DNA of 64,000 nucleotides from NCBI GenBank assembly GCA_947306175.1, contig CAMZFV010000004.1:62001-126000 (forward strand), in the 5' to 3' direction. Every line of letters begins with the position of its first letter. Position 1 is the stretch's first letter. The position numbers were made by a program, and so were the translations under genes. A model generated the notes under the pieces. That model saw nothing but the letters and a program-made list of their open reading frames with translations. It ran no database searches and was not told the DNA's origin. Positions 33,391-42,432 of this stretch are shown here, in pieces. This stretch comes from an uncultured Prevotellaceae bacterium. Its GTDB lineage: Bacteria > Bacteroidota > Bacteroidia > Bacteroidales > Muribaculaceae.

Positions 33391-34914
33391 ATGAAACGTA
33401 TCCTTCTAATCTCTTTGTTGTTTGTGGCCATGGCGAGTTGCATGACTGCCCAAGAGCAAGCTGCAACGGCCCCCAAGCATGAGTTCCGCGGTGCCTGGAT
33501 GCACATCATCGGGCAGAAGCAATATGCCCAGATGACGCCCGAAAAGACCCGCCAGTACCTCATCGAGCAGCTTGACCTGCTCCAGCGCGCCAACTGCAAC
33601 GCCGTTATCTGGCAAATCCGCCCGCAGGCCGATGCGGCCTACAAAAGCAACCTCGAGCCATGGACTCGGTGGCTCACGGGTGAGCCGGGCAAGGCCCCCA
33701 ATCCCGTGTGGGATCCCTTGCAGTTCATGATTGAGCAGACCCACCAGCGCGGCATGGAACTCCACGCCTGGATCAATCCCTATCGCGTGACCAGCAGCGA
33801 GGAGGACAAGCCCGCACCGGGGCACATCTACTATGAGCACCCCGAGTGGTTCCTCAAGTATGCCGACGGCAAACTGTATTTCGATCCGGGGTTGCCCGAG
33901 TGCCGCAATTTCATCGACACGGTGGTGCGTGACATCCTTGTGCGCTACGATATCGATGCCCTGCACATGGACGACTACTTCTATCCCTATCCCGTCACAG
34001 GGGTGGAATTCCCTGACACAACATCTTATAATATGTATGGCATCGGATGGGACAAGAACGACTGGCGCCGCCACAACGTCGATCTGTTCATCGAGCAACT
34101 GCACAATACCATCATGGAGGTGAAACCCTGGGTGCGTTTCGGCATCAGCCCCTTCGGCATCTGGCGTAACAAGGCCAGCGACCCCGACGGCAGCGAGACC
34201 AACGGCCTGGAGTGCTTCGACGCCTTGTTTGCCGACTGTATCAAGTGGACCGCTGAAGGATGGGTGGACTACATGGTGCCCCAGCTCTACTGGGAACTGG
34301 AACATGAGCGGGCCAGCGACTTGGTGCTCATGCACTGGTGGAATGACCATGCCAACGGCCGTCACATGTACTACGGCCAGTCGGTCAACAACGTGATGTC
34401 TCACAAGGACATCGCCGACGAGGGTGGGGACCCCGCTAACCCCACGCAGCTCGACCACAAGATGCGGCTGCAGCGCGCCATGGACGATGTGCACGGCGTG
34501 ACCTGGTGGCCTGGCTACAGCATCACCAGCAATTTCAAGGGCGTCCTCGACTCCCTGTCCAACAACCAGACGAGCCATCCCGCCCTCATCCCTGCCTACA
34601 CTTGGCTCGACAAGGAGAAACCCCACCGTGTCCACAACCTCGACATCAAGAAGGTGGACGGCAAGAAATGCCTCGTATGGCGTGCCCACGACACCGACGA
34701 TCCCATGCAGCAGGCCGTCCGCTACGTCATCTACCGCTTCCCCAATAGTAGAGACGCAAAATCTAGCGTCTCTGGCCTCGACGATCCCGCCAATATCCTC
34801 GCCATCACAGGCGAAACCACCTTCATCCTCCCCGATGGCGGCAAGGGAAAATGGAAATATGCCGTCACCGCCCTCGACCGCTGCTGGAACGAGAGCGACC
34901 CCACCTGGAAATAA
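33391..34914 (+). CDS. GHL10-type (family 10 glycoside hydrolase-like) lipoprotein
   Basis: 507 residues. The signal peptide ends in VAMASC, a lipobox. The catalytic barrel of the GHL10 family follows: EFRGAWMHIIG, NAVIWQIRPQADAAY, LHAWINPYRV, FDPGLPECRNFI, DALHMDDYFYPYP with the putative catalytic acids, and WVDYMVPQLYWE. A fibronectin-III-like domain ends the protein. These enzymes are assigned to polysaccharide or peptidoglycan breakdown at the cell surface. Residues encoded by 34749-34774 (SRDAKSSVS) come from a palindromic repeat inserted in frame. Confidence 0.88.
   Translation: MKRILLISLLFVAMASCMTAQEQAATAPKHEFRGAWMHIIGQKQYAQMTPEKTRQYLIEQLDLLQRANCNAVIWQIRPQADAAYKSNLEPWTRWLTGEPGKAPNPVWDPLQFMIEQTHQRGMELHAWINPYRVTSSEEDKPAPGHIYYEHPEWFLKYADGKLYFDPGLPECRNFIDTVVRDILVRYDIDALHMDDYFYPYPVTGVEFPDTTSYNMYGIGWDKNDWRRHNVDLFIEQLHNTIMEVKPWVRFGISPFGIWRNKASDPDGSETNGLECFDALFADCIKWTAEGWVDYMVPQLYWELEHERASDLVLMHWWNDHANGRHMYYGQSVNNVMSHKDIADEGGDPANPTQLDHKMRLQRAMDDVHGVTWWPGYSITSNFKGVLDSLSNNQTSHPALIPAYTWLDKEKPHRVHNLDIKKVDGKKCLVWRAHDTDDPMQQAVRYVIYRFPNSRDAKSSVSGLDDPANILAITGETTFILPDGGKGKWKYAVTALDRCWNESDPTWK
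34749..34774. repeat. GAGACGC palindrome family (copy 2), inside a coding sequence
   Basis: AGAGACGC (34750-34757) and GCGTCTCT (34766-34773) flank AAAATCTA. It is preceded by GT as in the other copies and lies in frame in the C-terminal domain of the GHL10 gene. Confidence 0.8.
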
Positions 34915-34949
34915 CCCCCGCCATTAACATAAACCCCTATACACGACGA

Positions 34950-34981
34950 CAGCCGCCTTTTGGGCGGCTGCCGCCATTTTA
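34950..34981 (+). terminator. Terminator of the GHL10 gene
   Basis: CAGCCGCC (34950-34957) pairs with GGCGGCTG (34963-34970), followed by a T-rich tail after CCGCCA. 33 nt beyond the stop codon. Confidence 0.75.
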
Positions 34982-34983
34982 TT

Positions 34984-35004
34984 CTTTAAACATTAAACTT
35001 TAAA
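34984..35004. repeat. Heptad array, 3 units
   Basis: CTTTAAA, CATTAAA, CTTTAAA in register with a 7-nt period, between the convergent GHL10 and MarC genes. Same period as the ACTNNNN arrays listed elsewhere. Confidence 0.6.
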
Positions 35005-35006
35005 CT

Positions 35007-35033
35007 CTCATTTGTTCGACTAGAACAAATGAG
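35007..35033 (-). terminator. Palindrome spanning the MarC stop codon
   Basis: CTCATTTGTTC (35007-35017) and GAACAAATGAG (35023-35033), a perfect 11-bp stem with a 5-nt loop that holds most of the stop codon (35020-35022). Probably a terminator for the minus-strand gene; its T-run is weak. Confidence 0.5.
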
Positions 35034-35598
35034 CAATATTCTCTGTCATCATCTTTACGCTCATCGCTAATAGGATGATGCCAAAGAACTTGCGCGAGAA
35101 CATCATGCCGCCTTCGCCCAGCCATTTCTGAATCTGGCCTGTGCTCTTGATGACGGCAAATACCCATATCATATTGATGGCCAGACCGATAAAGATGTTC
35201 ACGTCGTCATACATCGCCTTGAGCGAAATCAGCGTTGTCAGCACGCCAGCACCGGCAATCAGCGGGAACACCATCGGAACCATCGTCGCCCCCTTGTTGG
35301 GCGTGTTGTTCTTGAATATCTCTACGTCGAGAATCATCTCAAGCGCCATCAGGAACATCAGGAAACCGCCCGCCGTGGCAAACGAGTGGATGTCGCAGTT
35401 GAAGATGCGCAGTAGCCAGTGGCCGCCGTAGTAGAAACCCACCATCAGCAGGGTAGAGTAGAGCGTCGCCTTCCATGCATCCACATGCCGTCCTTTCTCC
35501 CTCAGCTGTAAAATGATAGGTATCGAACCCACGATGTCGATAATACTCAGCAACACCAGCGTAGCACTCAGAATCTGCGTAAAATTGATCGAACCCAT
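35020..35598 (-). CDS. MarC family inner-membrane protein
   Basis: 192 residues with six predicted membrane helices, typical of the MarC (UPF0056) family: LLSIIDIVGSIPIILQL, FATAGGFLMFLMALEMIL and MVPMVFPLIAGAGVLTTLIS. The function of the family is unresolved; early links to multiple antibiotic resistance were not confirmed. The start at 35598 is supported by the -7 box at 35623-35630, which lies over the alternative upstream ATG (35625). Confidence 0.9.
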   Translation of the reverse strand: MGSINFTQILSATLVLLSIIDIVGSIPIILQLREKGRHVDAWKATLYSTLLMVGFYYGGHWLLRIFNCDIHSFATAGGFLMFLMALEMILDVEIFKNNTPNKGATMVPMVFPLIAGAGVLTTLISLKAMYDDVNIFIGLAINMIWVFAVIKSTGQIQKWLGEGGMMFSRKFFGIILLAMSVKMMTENIAHLF

Positions 35599-35622
35599 AA
35601 TCACATTTTTATTATGATGCTG

Positions 35623-35630
35623 CAAAGTTA
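35623..35630 (-). promoter_or_regulatory. Candidate -7 box of the MarC gene
   Basis: TAACTTTG on the minus strand, 24 nt before the ATG at 35598. No -33 box at the usual distance is clear. Confidence 0.55.
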
Positions 35631-35763
35631 ATCATTTTCGGCGTTTCGTCCCCTCAAATGGACCCAAAATCCTACTTTTTGCAAGTGAGAGAAATCTCAT
35701 TTTTTTACTAAAAAATACCATTCCAACATCACTTCAGTCGATGGGTGTGGAGTCAGAGTATTG

Positions 35764-35778
35764 CGAGCCTTTGGCTCG
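35764..35778. repeat. Dispersed hairpin, GAGCTAAAGGCTC family (copy 2)
   Basis: CGAGCCTTTGGCTCG, perfect 6-bp arms around a TTT loop. Confidence 0.5.
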
Positions 35779-35990
35779 TATGCCTGCCCTGGATATGTCA
35801 TCGTGGCCATTCTTGCTTTTTGCCCTTGTCAATGGTCCTCATGATGGTTTACCTTTGCAGTGAAGGGTTTGAGTGTGCATTTAACTTTTCATTAACAGTT
35901 CCGCACCACCTCATGTAAACAATGCTGATTTTATTTGTGATTGAATATCAGTTGGTTGCGAAGAATGGCTGTAGAATGGTGATTTTGCTT

Positions 35991-36021
35991 TTTGTCATTT
36001 GGCCATTTATTCGTAACTTTG
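35991..36021 (+). promoter_or_regulatory. Promoter of valS
   Basis: TTTG (35991-35994), 19-nt spacer, TAACTTTG (36014-36021): an excellent Bacteroidota promoter. It gives a 5' leader of about 34 nt. Confidence 0.8.
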
Positions 36022-36061
36022 CAGTTTGAATATAAAACAAACAAAATAATAACCAACTAAA

Positions 36062-38776
36062 ATGAGCGAGAAAGATAATACATTGGCAACGAAATACGAC
36101 CCTAAAGAGGTCGAGGACAAGTGGTATAAGTATTGGGAGTCTCATGAGCTGTTCAAGAGTGTGCCCGATGAGCGCGAGCCTTATTGCATCGTGATTCCGC
36201 CACCCAATGTGACGGGTGTGCTGCACATGGGCCACATGCTCAACAACACCATCCAGGACATCCTCATCCGCCGCGCGCGCATGGAGGGCAAGAACGCCCT
36301 GTGGGTGCCTGGTACTGACCACGCGTCGATCGCTACCGAGGCCAAGGTCGTTAAGCGCCTGGCCGAGCAGGGCATCCGCAAACGTGACCTCACGCGCGAC
36401 GAGTTCCTCAAGCATGCTTGGGACTGGACGCACGAGCACGGCGGCATCATCCTGCAGCAGCTGCGCAAGCTTGGTGCCTCCTGTGATTGGAGCCGCACTG
36501 CCTTCACCATGGACGAGACACGCAGCAAGAGCGTGTTGAAGGTCTTTGTCGATCTCTATGACAAGGGCTACATCTACCGTGGACTGCGCATGGTGAACTG
36601 GGACCCCAAGGCCCAGACCGCTTTGAGCAACGAGGAGGTGATCTACCACGAGGAGAAAGGTTTCCTGTATTACCTCAGGTATTATGTGGACGGACTGCAG
36701 GCCCTCGAGAATGAGGAGCAGCTGCGCGCCGAGGGTAACATCATCCACAAGGATGAGAAGGGCTACTATGCTGTCGTGGCTACCACGCGTCCCGAGACCA
36801 TCATGGGCGATACCGCCATGTGCATCAACCCCAAGGATCCCAAGAACCAGTGGCTCAAGGGCCGCAAGGTCATCGTGCCTCTGGTGAACCGCGTCATCAA
36901 TGTGATCGAGGACCGCTATGTTGAGATCGAGTTCGGTACCGGCTGTCTGAAGGTCACCCCCGCCCACGATCCCAACGACTACGTCTTGGGTAAGACCCAC
37001 AACCTGGAGACCATCGACATCTTCAACGCTGACGCCACCATCAGTGAGCAGTCGCCGCTGTACGTCGGCATGGACCGCATGGAGTGCCGCAAGGTCATCG
37101 TTGAGGATTTGAAGAATGCTGGTCTGATGGAGAAGGTCGAGGACTATGAGAACAAGGTGGGCTACAGCGAGCGCAACAGCGACACCGCCGTAGAGCCTCG
37201 CCTGTGCATGCAGTGGTTCTTGAAGATGCGTCACTTTGCCGACATCGCCATCCCCTGTGTGATGAACGACGAACTCAAGTTCTATCCGCCCAAGTACAAG
37301 AACACCTACAAGGCATGGCTGGAGGAAATCCAGGACTGGTGCATCTCGCGCCAGCTGTGGTGGGGTCACCGCATCCCTGCCTATTTCCTGCCCACCGATG
37401 ACGAGGAGAAGGAGGTCTATGTAGTGGCGATGAACGAGGAAGAGGCTTTGGAGAAGGCCCGCAAGATCCCCGGCTACGAGAACATCGAGGCCAGCCAGCT
37501 GCGCCACGACGAGGACGCCCTCGACACATGGTTTAGCTCGTGGCTGTGGCCCATTTCGCTGTTTGACGGCATCAACAACCCCGGCAACGAGGAAATCAAG
37601 TACTACTATCCCACCAATGACTTAGTGACCGCCCCCGATATTATCTTCTTCTGGGTGGCTCGCATGATCATGTCGGGTTACGAATATATGGGCGACATGC
37701 CCTTCCGCAACGTCTATTTCACTGGCGTCGTGCGCGACAAGTTGGGCCGCAAGATGTCCAAGTCGCTCGGCAACTCGCCCGACCCGCTGAAGCTCATCGA
37801 GCAATTCGGTGCCGACGGCGTGCGCATGGGTCTGATGCTTGCTGCTCCCGCTGGCAACGACATCCTCTATGATGACGCGTTGTGTGAGCAGGGCCGTAAC
37901 TTTAACAACAAGATATGGAACGCCTTCCGTCTCGTCAAGGGCTGGGAGGTAGCCGACGTAGAGCAGCCCGAGGCTGCCCGTCAGGCTGTGCTGTGGTTCC
38001 GCAACTGCCTCAACGACGCCCTGGCCATAGTAAAGGACCACTTCACCAAGTTCCGTCTGAGTGATGCCATGATGGTGCTCTACCGCCTGTTCTGGGAGGA
38101 GTTCTCTGCATGGTATCTTGAGGCTGTGAAGCCGGCCTTCGGCCAGCCGATGGACCGTGCCACGATGCAGGCCACGCTCGAGTTCTTCGACATGCTGCTG
38201 CGTCTGCTGCATCCGTTCATGCCGTTTATCACCGAGGAACTGTGGCAGCACCTCGATGAGCGCAAGGATGGCGAGAGCATCATGTATGCCCTCATCCCTG
38301 AGGCCAAAGAGGCCGACCAGGCGCTGCTCAAGGCCATGGCCGACGTCAAGGAGATTGTCGCTGGTGTGCGCAACGTGCGCAAGCAGAAGAACCTCCCCAA
38401 CAAGGAACTGCTCACCCTGCAGGCTGTTGGTGGCTTGAACAATCCGCTGGAGGCCATCATCATCAAGCTCGCTGGTCTTGAGAAGATCGAGGCCGTGACC
38501 GAGAAAGATCCCACGGCAGCCGCCTTCATGGTGGGCACCGCCGAGTTTGCCGTGCCCGTAGCCGGCAGCATCGACGTGGCCGCCGAGATTGCAAAGCTTG
38601 AGGCTGATCTGGCCTATACCCGTGGCTTCCTCGCCAGCGTTGATAAGAAGCTGAGCAACGAGCGCTTTGTCGCCAACGCCCCCGAGGCTGTTGTCGCCAA
38701 CGAGCGCAAGAAGAAAGCCGACGCCGAGAGCAAGATCGCCACAATGGAGCAAGCCCTCCAGGCCCTCAAGAAATAA
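36062..38776 (+). CDS. valS: Valine--tRNA ligase
   Basis: 904 residues, class I aminoacyl-tRNA synthetase. [15 protein letters not shown] contains the HIGH-type motif, [10 protein letters not shown] the KMSKS loop, [12 protein letters not shown] and TPAHDPNDY the editing domain that clears mischarged threonine, and the C-terminal 65 residues form the ValRS coiled coil ([20 protein letters not shown]). It charges tRNA-Val in the cytoplasm. A long open frame on the opposite strand is only a shadow. No T-box-like leader is seen; the leader is short. Confidence 0.98.
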   Translation: MSEKDNTLATKYDPKEVEDKWYKYWESHELFKSVPDEREPYCIVIPPPNVTGVLHMGHMLNNTIQDILIRRARMEGKNALWVPGTDHASIATEAKVVKRLAEQGIRKRDLTRDEFLKHAWDWTHEHGGIILQQLRKLGASCDWSRTAFTMDETRSKSVLKVFVDLYDKGYIYRGLRMVNWDPKAQTALSNEEVIYHEEKGFLYYLRYYVDGLQALENEEQLRAEGNIIHKDEKGYYAVVATTRPETIMGDTAMCINPKDPKNQWLKGRKVIVPLVNRVINVIEDRYVEIEFGTGCLKVTPAHDPNDYVLGKTHNLETIDIFNADATISEQSPLYVGMDRMECRKVIVEDLKNAGLMEKVEDYENKVGYSERNSDTAVEPRLCMQWFLKMRHFADIAIPCVMNDELKFYPPKYKNTYKAWLEEIQDWCISRQLWWGHRIPAYFLPTDDEEKEVYVVAMNEEEALEKARKIPGYENIEASQLRHDEDALDTWFSSWLWPISLFDGINNPGNEEIKYYYPTNDLVTAPDIIFFWVARMIMSGYEYMGDMPFRNVYFTGVVRDKLGRKMSKSLGNSPDPLKLIEQFGADGVRMGLMLAAPAGNDILYDDALCEQGRNFNNKIWNAFRLVKGWEVADVEQPEAARQAVLWFRNCLNDALAIVKDHFTKFRLSDAMMVLYRLFWEEFSAWYLEAVKPAFGQPMDRATMQATLEFFDMLLRLLHPFMPFITEELWQHLDERKDGESIMYALIPEAKEADQALLKAMADVKEIVAGVRNVRKQKNLPNKELLTLQAVGGLNNPLEAIIIKLAGLEKIEAVTEKDPTAAAFMVGTAEFAVPVAGSIDVAAEIAKLEADLAYTRGFLASVDKKLSNERFVANAPEAVVANERKKKADAESKIATMEQALQALKK

Positions 38777-38818
38777 GGTTAACCATGCTGTGGCTTTGCC
38801 ACAGCCAATTGAAAAGAA

Positions 38819-39277
38819 ATGGAAAATTCAATTTTGAAACCTGGCATTCCTGTCGCCCTTTGCAGCGACCACGCCGGCTTTCCCGTCAAGGAAGCCGTCA
38901 AGCGCTGGCTTGAGGGACAGGGTATCGCCTGCAAGGACTTCGGTACTTACAACGAGGAAAGCTGCGACTATCCCGACTTCGCCCATCCCTGCGCCTTTGC
39001 TGTCGAGCAGGGCGAGTGCTATCCCGGCATCGCCGTGTGTGGCAGTGGTGAGGGCATCAACATCACGTTGAATAAGCACCAGGGAGTGCGTTCCGCCCTG
39101 TGCTGGCGCCTCGCGGTTGCCCGTCTGGCCCGTCAGCACAACGATGCCAACGTCCTGGCCATGCCGGGCCGCTTCGTCACCGAGGAGGAAGCCATCGCCA
39201 TGGTCGAAGCCTTCCTGACAACCCCCTACGAGGGTGGCCGTCACCAGCGCCGCATCGACAAGATTCCCGTCAAGTAA
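38819..39277 (+). CDS. rpiB: Ribose-5-phosphate isomerase B
   Basis: 152 residues of the RpiB/LacAB family: ALCSDHAGFPVKEAV holds the substrate-binding Asp-His, VCGSGEGINI the catalytic cysteine loop, and LARQHNDANVLAMPGRF the conserved NDANVL motif. It interconverts ribose 5-phosphate and ribulose 5-phosphate in the pentose phosphate pathway. It lies 42 nt after valS, probably in the same transcript, and a strong bidirectional terminator follows. Confidence 0.95.
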   Translation: MENSILKPGIPVALCSDHAGFPVKEAVKRWLEGQGIACKDFGTYNEESCDYPDFAHPCAFAVEQGECYPGIAVCGSGEGINITLNKHQGVRSALCWRLAVARLARQHNDANVLAMPGRFVTEEEAIAMVEAFLTTPYEGGRHQRRIDKIPVK

Positions 39278-39294
39278 CTGATTGACGATAAATG

Positions 39295-39338
39295 AGAGAA
39301 AAAACAGGACTGCCATGTCGGCAGCCCTGTTTTTCTCG
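39295..39338. terminator. Bidirectional terminator between rpiB and the endonuclease gene
   Basis: GAGAAAAAACAGG and CCTGTTTTTCTC enclose a CTGCC/GGCAG stem (39310-39324). A-run and T-run on both sides let it serve both convergent genes. Confidence 0.85.
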
Positions 39339-39356
39339 ATATCGTTGATTGTGGTA

Positions 39357-41153
39357 TTATGACCCGAGGATGATGTTGATAATCAAGTTGATGTCAGCAA
39401 TGTTCACCTCACCGTCACTGTTCACGTCTCCGTTGAGGCCGTTGTCGCCGCCCAGGATAATGTCGAGGACAGCATTGATGTCGGCAATGTTCACCTCACC
39501 ATCACGGTTCACGTCGCCGATAAGCGGTTCCTCTGTTTTGCGGCCAAACAGGGTGATGTCGTCGATGTTGACACGTGTGCCCGCAGTCTTGACGATACGG
39601 AAACGCACACGGCCTGTCACGTCGGCATTCATGTTGATGTACTGCAAGGAACCTCTAGTGACTGTAACATCGTCCAGAACAGTCCATGACGCGCCCTTGT
39701 TGGTGCTGTATTCCACGCGCAGATTGGCGTCGGCATCACTGCCGTATGAGCCTGCCCAGAAGGCGATGGCACTTGTGCCGCCCTCCACGTCCTCGGCCAT
39801 GGCGATGGCGCTGCTGCTGGTCTTACCCATGCGGCAGGCAAACTCACCGTGCTTGAGGTTGTCGCCCCAGATGCCTGCATCGGTGAAGTCCCACTTCCAT
39901 GTGTGGCCTTGTACCTGCTTGCTCCAGTAGCCGCCTGAGGTACAGCCTTCCCAGTCCTCCATGATGCTGTCATACTCCACTACGGGAGGAGGTGTGACAC
40001 CTTGGTCGGTTGCTGTGGCGGTAACGGTGAATGTGGTGGTCACCTCCATGCTGCTCAAGGTGAGGACTTCGTTGAAGGTGCCCTCTTCATCGGCGACAAA
40101 GGTGATGACAAACGAGGTGCCGTTATTCACTTCGCTCGCCGAGAAGTTGTCTTTGTCCACATAGAAGTACTCGTTGTCGGCTAACGATAAAGTGAGACCT
40201 CGGGACAGGCCTTCGCCCTTCAGGTTGATGGTGTATTCCAGCGGAGTACCCACAGGGGTCTCACCCATGCCGATGATGGCACCATTCTCGGGAGTAGTGA
40301 TAGCGGCTGTAGCTGGCAACGATGAGCCGGTCCACACTTGACCCTGCATGTTGCCCCAGATGTATTCAGCCAGCTCGGGGTGGTCGATGTAGGGGTTGCG
40401 GTTGCCCTGCTTGGCATAGACGGCTTCGTTGCGCTTGATTTCCTTCTCGCTGACGGGATCCAGACGGGTCCACTCCATCAGCATGTTGATGCTCCAAGTG
40501 GAGAAGGCTTTATACTTGTTGGCGGTATAGTTGAGCTGGGGACTGCCGGGCCATGTTGGCAATTCGTTTTTGTAGCATGTCACCATGTAGAAATAGGTGC
40601 GCGCAAAGTCTCCCTTGTACTCATCGTCGGGTTCGAACACCGTGCCGCTATATCCGGGATAGGTACTCGTGCCCAACTTGCCCTTGCCATATAAAGAACC
40701 GTTAGTCAGTCGGTTGCCATTAGCACACACGCCGAAGGGGAAGTTGCTTCGTTGGCTGTTCACCCTGATGTCGGTAGGGTAGAGGTGGAACAAATCGGTG
40801 TACATGGGCGCATCGTCATCAAACCAGCTCTTGGGGAAACTGTGCTCGCGGTTGAAACCGTCGCCCACATTCTTGGCACTGCTGCCATGCTGGTCAGGAC
40901 GGTAGCGGCAATTGCTGTACATGTCGATGATATAGCCTTGGGCATCGGTATCGGTAGTTTTGAAAGCGTCCCACAAGGCGCTGTAACTGAGCTGTCTGTG
41001 GTCGCGTATGATATTCCTCAAGGCAGTCATGAGGTTTTCGTTGCTTTTGCCTAATGCACTGTTGTAATAGTTGGTGGGTTCGGCAGCCAGCGCACTCAGG
41101 GCTGTAATCGCCAGTGCTGCAATGAGAACGATGTGTTTTAAGATCTTGTTCAT
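39357..41153 (-). CDS. Secreted endonuclease I family protein with C-terminal dockerin-like repeats
   Basis: 598 residues. A signal peptide (ends SALAA) is followed by the endonuclease I domain with GFNREHSFPKSWF as His-Glu/metal motif and DLFHLYPTDIRVNSQRSNFP. A central linker/beta-sandwich domain (about 280-390) and a lectin-like domain (about 400-535, EYDSIMEDWEGC to NIDDITLFG) come next. The last 55 residues are a pair of dockerin-like calcium loops (GDVNRDGEVNIADI, GDVNSDGEVNIADI). It likely degrades extracellular nucleic acid. It lies 24 nt after rlmN and could share its transcript. Confidence 0.9.
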   Translation of the reverse strand: MNKILKHIVLIAALAITALSALAAEPTNYYNSALGKSNENLMTALRNIIRDHRQLSYSALWDAFKTTDTDAQGYIIDMYSNCRYRPDQHGSSAKNVGDGFNREHSFPKSWFDDDAPMYTDLFHLYPTDIRVNSQRSNFPFGVCANGNRLTNGSLYGKGKLGTSTYPGYSGTVFEPDDEYKGDFARTYFYMVTCYKNELPTWPGSPQLNYTANKYKAFSTWSINMLMEWTRLDPVSEKEIKRNEAVYAKQGNRNPYIDHPELAEYIWGNMQGQVWTGSSLPATAAITTPENGAIIGMGETPVGTPLEYTINLKGEGLSRGLTLSLADNEYFYVDKDNFSASEVNNGTSFVITFVADEEGTFNEVLTLSSMEVTTTFTVTATATDQGVTPPPVVEYDSIMEDWEGCTSGGYWSKQVQGHTWKWDFTDAGIWGDNLKHGEFACRMGKTSSSAIAMAEDVEGGTSAIAFWAGSYGSDADANLRVEYSTNKGASWTVLDDVTVTRGSLQYINMNADVTGRVRFRIVKTAGTRVNIDDITLFGRKTEEPLIGDVNRDGEVNIADINAVLDIILGGDNGLNGDVNSDGEVNIADINLIINIILGS

Positions 41154-41177
41154 GATGTGTTCAGGTTAAGAAAGGAA

Positions 41178-42269
41178 TTAGCGTTTATTCTTGTTGCTGC
41201 GGGGGCCAGGCTTGCCGTCCTTGGCATTGGCCTGAGCCTTGCGCACCTGGCCAGCAAGCTGACCGCAGGCGGCCGCAATGTCCTCGCCACGGCTGCGGCG
41301 GATGGTGCAGGTCACTCCCTTGCTGTTCAGGTAGTCACGGAAGTAGGTCATCCTCTCGTCGCTGCTGGTGCGCAGTTTCTCGATGCCGGGAATCGGATGG
41401 AATCGGATGAGGTTGACACGCACGTGCTCGTTAGGCAACAGCTCGCGCAGTTTTTCGGCATGCTGGATGTCGTCGTTGAACCACTGCCAGCAGATGTATT
41501 CCACCGACAGGCGGCGCTGGTGGGCAAAGTCATAGTTGCCCAGCATTTCCATCACATCGGCGATGGGGTAGAGGCGCTCGATGGGCATCATCGATGAGCG
41601 TTCCTCCTTGACGGCGTTATGGACGCTCACTGCGATGTGTACGCTGGTCTGCTCGCACAGGATTTTCAGTTCGGGCTTCTTGCCCACGGTTGATACCGTC
41701 ACGCGCTTGGGACTCCATGCCAGACCCCACGGCTCGGTGAGGATCGCGATGACGCGCATTACCTCGTCAAGGTTGTCGAGCGGCTCGCCCATGCCCATGA
41801 ACACGACATTGGTCAGCGTTTCACTCTCGGGGATGCTCAATACCTGGTTGATGATTTGATTGGACGTGAGGTTGCCGTGGAAGCCCTGCTTGCCAGTCAT
41901 GCAGAAGTAGCAGTTCATTCGGCATCCCTTCTGGGATGAGATGCACAGTGTAGCGCGGTCTTCCTCAGGGATGTAAACCGACTCGACCGACTTCTTGTCA
42001 CCCACGTCGAACAGGTACTTCACCGTACCGTCTGCACTGGATGCGGCTTGGCTAGGCGGATACAGTCCCACGCAGTAACGGCTGGCCAATAGTTCACGGT
42101 TGGCCTTGGAAATGTTCTGCATCTGCTCAAAGTCATTCACGCGTTTCTGATAAATCCACTGTGCCAACTGTTTGGCCACAAAACGTGGCATACCCAGGGA
42201 GGTTACAGCATCCTGCATCTCCTCCAGCGTCATGCCGGCCATCGGTTGCAATATCTTGTCGTTGCTCAT
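41178..42269 (-). CDS. rlmN: Dual-specificity 23S rRNA/tRNA adenine-C2 methyltransferase
   Basis: 363 residues, radical SAM enzyme: the CxxxCxxC cluster is CRMNCYFC, followed by MGMGEPLDN (SAM site), SVHNAVKEERSSMMPIER and the late SRGEDIAAACGQLA with the second catalytic cysteine. It methylates A2503 of 23S rRNA and A37 of some tRNAs. The ATG at 42269 is selected since an in-frame upstream ATG (42305) overlaps the -7 box. The C-terminus has a short basic tail. Confidence 0.95.
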   Translation of the reverse strand: MSNDKILQPMAGMTLEEMQDAVTSLGMPRFVAKQLAQWIYQKRVNDFEQMQNISKANRELLASRYCVGLYPPSQAASSADGTVKYLFDVGDKKSVESVYIPEEDRATLCISSQKGCRMNCYFCMTGKQGFHGNLTSNQIINQVLSIPESETLTNVVFMGMGEPLDNLDEVMRVIAILTEPWGLAWSPKRVTVSTVGKKPELKILCEQTSVHIAVSVHNAVKEERSSMMPIERLYPIADVMEMLGNYDFAHQRRLSVEYICWQWFNDDIQHAEKLRELLPNEHVRVNLIRFHPIPGIEKLRTSSDERMTYFRDYLNSKGVTCTIRRSRGEDIAAACGQLAGQVRKAQANAKDGKPGPRSNKNKR

Positions 42270-42302
42270 GTCTCGAATGGTTTTAAATATTTGTTCAACC
42301 TG

Positions 42303-42310
42303 CAAATTTA
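42303..42310 (-). promoter_or_regulatory. Candidate -7 box of rlmN
   Basis: TAAATTTG on the minus strand, 33 nt before the ATG. The region immediately upstream, where a -33 box would lie, is filled by the heptad array 42313-42340. Confidence 0.6.
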
Positions 42311-42312
42311 CG

Positions 42313-42340
42313 AATAAGTTTTCAGTTGTCAGTTTTCAGT
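42313..42340 (-). repeat. Heptad array upstream of rlmN, 4 units
   Basis: Read on the minus strand: ACTGAAA, ACTGACA, ACTGAAA, ACTTATT, directly upstream of the -7 box. Confidence 0.7.
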
Positions 42341-42373
42341 TGTGTGCTTTTTAGTCATAGGCATCAAAAAAAA

Positions 42374-42403
42374 GTAGAGACGCAATGTGTTTTGCGTCTC
42401 CAC
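42374..42403. repeat. GAGACGC palindrome family (copy 3)
   Basis: GTAGAGACGCAA (42374-42385) and TTGCGTCTCCAC (42392-42403), 12-nt arms with one mismatch, between rlmN and the LRR gene. Confidence 0.75.
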
Positions 42404-42432
42404 AATGTGAATGTTGATAATTATTGGCCTGT

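Larger units (their letters stand above)
35599..36061. other. Divergent intergenic region MarC/valS
   Basis: The 463-bp gap contains both promoters and one hairpin of the GAGCTAAAGGCTC family (35764-35778). The rest shows no coding potential or clear structure. Confidence 0.7.

Noticed and set aside
33406..34689. 427-codon minus-strand frame opposite the GHL10 gene
   Set aside because: Antisense shadow of a well-supported lipoprotein gene; no family features.
35948..37507. Long minus-strand open frame (519 codons) opposite valS
   Set aside because: It lies antisense to the clear valS gene, has a repetitive hydrophobic/His-rich composition typical of codon-bias shadows and no recognisable motif.
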